Below, one piece after another: positions 13,269 to 13,794 of a DNA stretch of 13,794 nt; positions within the stretch are counted from its first letter, which is position 1, and every line of letters starts with the position of its first letter. Position numbers and translations under genes: made by a program. The stretch spans positions 1 through 13,794 of the forward strand of contig PUNZ01000065.1 of the NCBI GenBank assembly GCA_003551945.1, in the 5' to 3' direction. The DNA comes from Halovenus sp. (lineage in GTDB: Archaea; Halobacteriota; Halobacteria; Halobacteriales; Haloarculaceae). Under the pieces are notes generated by a model that was given only the letters and a program-made list of their open reading frames with translations, did not search any database and had not been told where the DNA came from.

Positions 13269-13274
13269 TTTAGT
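13269..13274 (+). promoter_or_regulatory. TATA-like box for MTH865 copy 2
   Basis: TTTAGT lies 24-29 bases before the ATG at 13298. It suggests the second copy has its own promoter. Confidence 0.5.
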
Positions 13275-13297
13275 CACTCCGCTCTGATAGCACGTAC

Positions 13298-13552
13298 ATG
13301 GCTGATAAACAAGAACTGCGCGAGCAATTCGAGACTGCCTTCGAAGATGCAGCATATCCAGTGACGTCGCCGATGGACCTCATACCGGCGTTACCAGATG
13401 GCCCAGCAACGACATTTGCGTCAGGGGACTTCTCGATGACCGCACTGGAACTGAACACGGAGCTTTCGGGAGGTGTAAACTTCCCGTTCCAGGATGTGGA
13501 TGAGCTCGTAGATACGATGATAGAGCAACTCGAAGAAGAAGACCTCATTTAA
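13298..13552 (+). CDS. MTH865-family protein, copy 2
   Basis: An 84-residue paralogue of the preceding gene. ADKQELREQFETAFEDAAYP, SPMDLIPALPDGPATTFASG and FSMTALELNTELSGG align with copy 1 almost without gaps; copy 1 has a one-residue insertion near residue 66 and the C-terminal helices differ most. Both are acidic (this one ends EQLEEEDLI). The central PALPDGPAT and GDFSMTA segments are the best conserved and are likely structural or ligand-contacting. Function unknown. It has its own TATA-like box, so the tandem pair may be regulated differently. It lies 63 bases before tRNA-Gln. Confidence 0.88.
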   Translation: MADKQELREQFETAFEDAAYPVTSPMDLIPALPDGPATTFASGDFSMTALELNTELSGGVNFPFQDVDELVDTMIEQLEEEDLI

Positions 13553-13586
13553 CCTGGTGGCGTCGTCGACTCGGAGAGTAAAGCAC

Positions 13587-13593
13587 TTGTATA
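13587..13593 (+). promoter_or_regulatory. TATA-like box for tRNA-Gln
   Basis: TTGTATA lies 23-29 bases before the first base of tRNA-Gln, so transcription could start at or close to the mature 5' end. Confidence 0.45.
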
Positions 13594-13615
13594 CCACCGG
13601 ACAATCCATGAATGA

Positions 13616-13688
13616 AGCCCTGTGGTGTAGCGGCCAATCATAGCGGCCTTTGGAGCCGCTGACGCTGGTTCGAATCCAGCCAGGGCTA
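13616..13688 (+). tRNA. tRNA-Gln (anticodon TTG)
   Basis: A 73-base tRNA with a complete cloverleaf. The acceptor is AGCCCTG (13616-13622) with CAGGGCT (13681-13687) and discriminator A13688. The anticodon stem is GCGGC/GCCGC around loop CTTTGGA with anticodon TTG at 13650-13652. The T arm is GCTGG/CCAGC with loop TTCGAAT (13669-13675). It reads CAA. No intron and no encoded CCA. Its 3' end is duplicated 96 bases downstream. Confidence 0.96.
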
Positions 13689-13698
13689 CTTCTGCGAA
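13674..13698 (+). repeat. Direct repeat copy 1 (tRNA-Gln 3' end plus flank)
   Basis: A 25-base sequence identical to 13770-13794. The first 15 bases are the tRNA-Gln T-stem and acceptor end; the last ten are 3' flank. Similarity continues upstream (GGTTCG) after a one-base indel. Confidence 0.95.
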
Positions 13699-13720
13699 CG
13701 AATGTGAGTATGAATAGCCA

Positions 13721-13731
13721 CTGGATTCGAA
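13721..13731 (-). repeat. Inverted copy of the tRNA-Gln T-arm
   Basis: CTGGATTCGAA is the exact reverse complement of TTCGAATCCAG at 13669-13679 in tRNA-Gln. It is 11 bases long, as in the tRNA-Ser unit, and sits at the equivalent place. Confidence 0.9.
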
Positions 13732-13769
13732 TCAGGGAACGGAACCCAGTGAAGTGACTGCGGTTCGGT

Positions 13770-13794
13770 ATCCAGCCAGGGCTACTTCTGCGAA
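13770..13794 (+). repeat. Direct repeat copy 2 (tRNA-Gln 3' end plus flank)
   Basis: A perfect second copy that is cut by the window end, so the repeat may be longer than the 25 bases seen. It lacks the 5' half of a tRNA. Confidence 0.95.

Overview
The window comes from a haloarchaeon (class Halobacteria). The proteins are acidic and rich in Asp and Glu. Several match families known only or mainly from Halobacteria, including DUF5808, DUF5787, a coiled-coil protein of the DUF7310 type and a helix-hairpin-helix protein with an acidic linker. Most genes have a TATA-like box about 24-29 bases before the start codon, as expected for leaderless archaeal transcripts. By eye the base composition is only moderately GC-rich, which suggests a Haloquadratum- or Halonotius-like lineage rather than a high-GC genus. 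I cannot settle the genus.

Layout. Positions 1-3300 hold the tail of an unknown gene, a PIN-like protein, RdgB (converging on it), a small DUF5808 membrane protein, a coiled-coil protein with a Cys cluster, and a DUF5787 protein that may be a nuclease. Positions 3284-7527 are minus strand and hold an acidic helix-hairpin-helix protein, then the tightly overlapping set pabB-pabA-pabC for p-aminobenzoate (folate) synthesis, then a methyltransferase. A non-coding stretch of about 250 bases with hairpins (7528-7777) separates this from a HypE-like AIR-synthase family protein.

The right half holds tRNA-Ser(CGA), an alpha/beta hydrolase, an endonuclease III family DNA glycosylase, an NDUFA9-like atypical SDR protein, a NagD-type HAD phosphatase, two tandem MTH865-family paralogues and tRNA-Gln(TTG). 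Genome-maintenance functions recur (RdgB, endonuclease III, possibly DUF5787), but these genes do not form one operon.

The most unusual signal concerns the two tRNA genes. Each is followed by the same kind of unit of roughly 100 bases: the tRNA 3' end and its flank are repeated directly about 96-109 bases downstream, and between the two copies lies an 11-base inverted copy of the T-arm. Two different tRNAs, with different repeat sequences, share the same order and spacing. This could be a family of mini-elements or attachment-site duplications, or a structured RNA tail on tRNA transcripts. No integrase or transposase is visible in the window.
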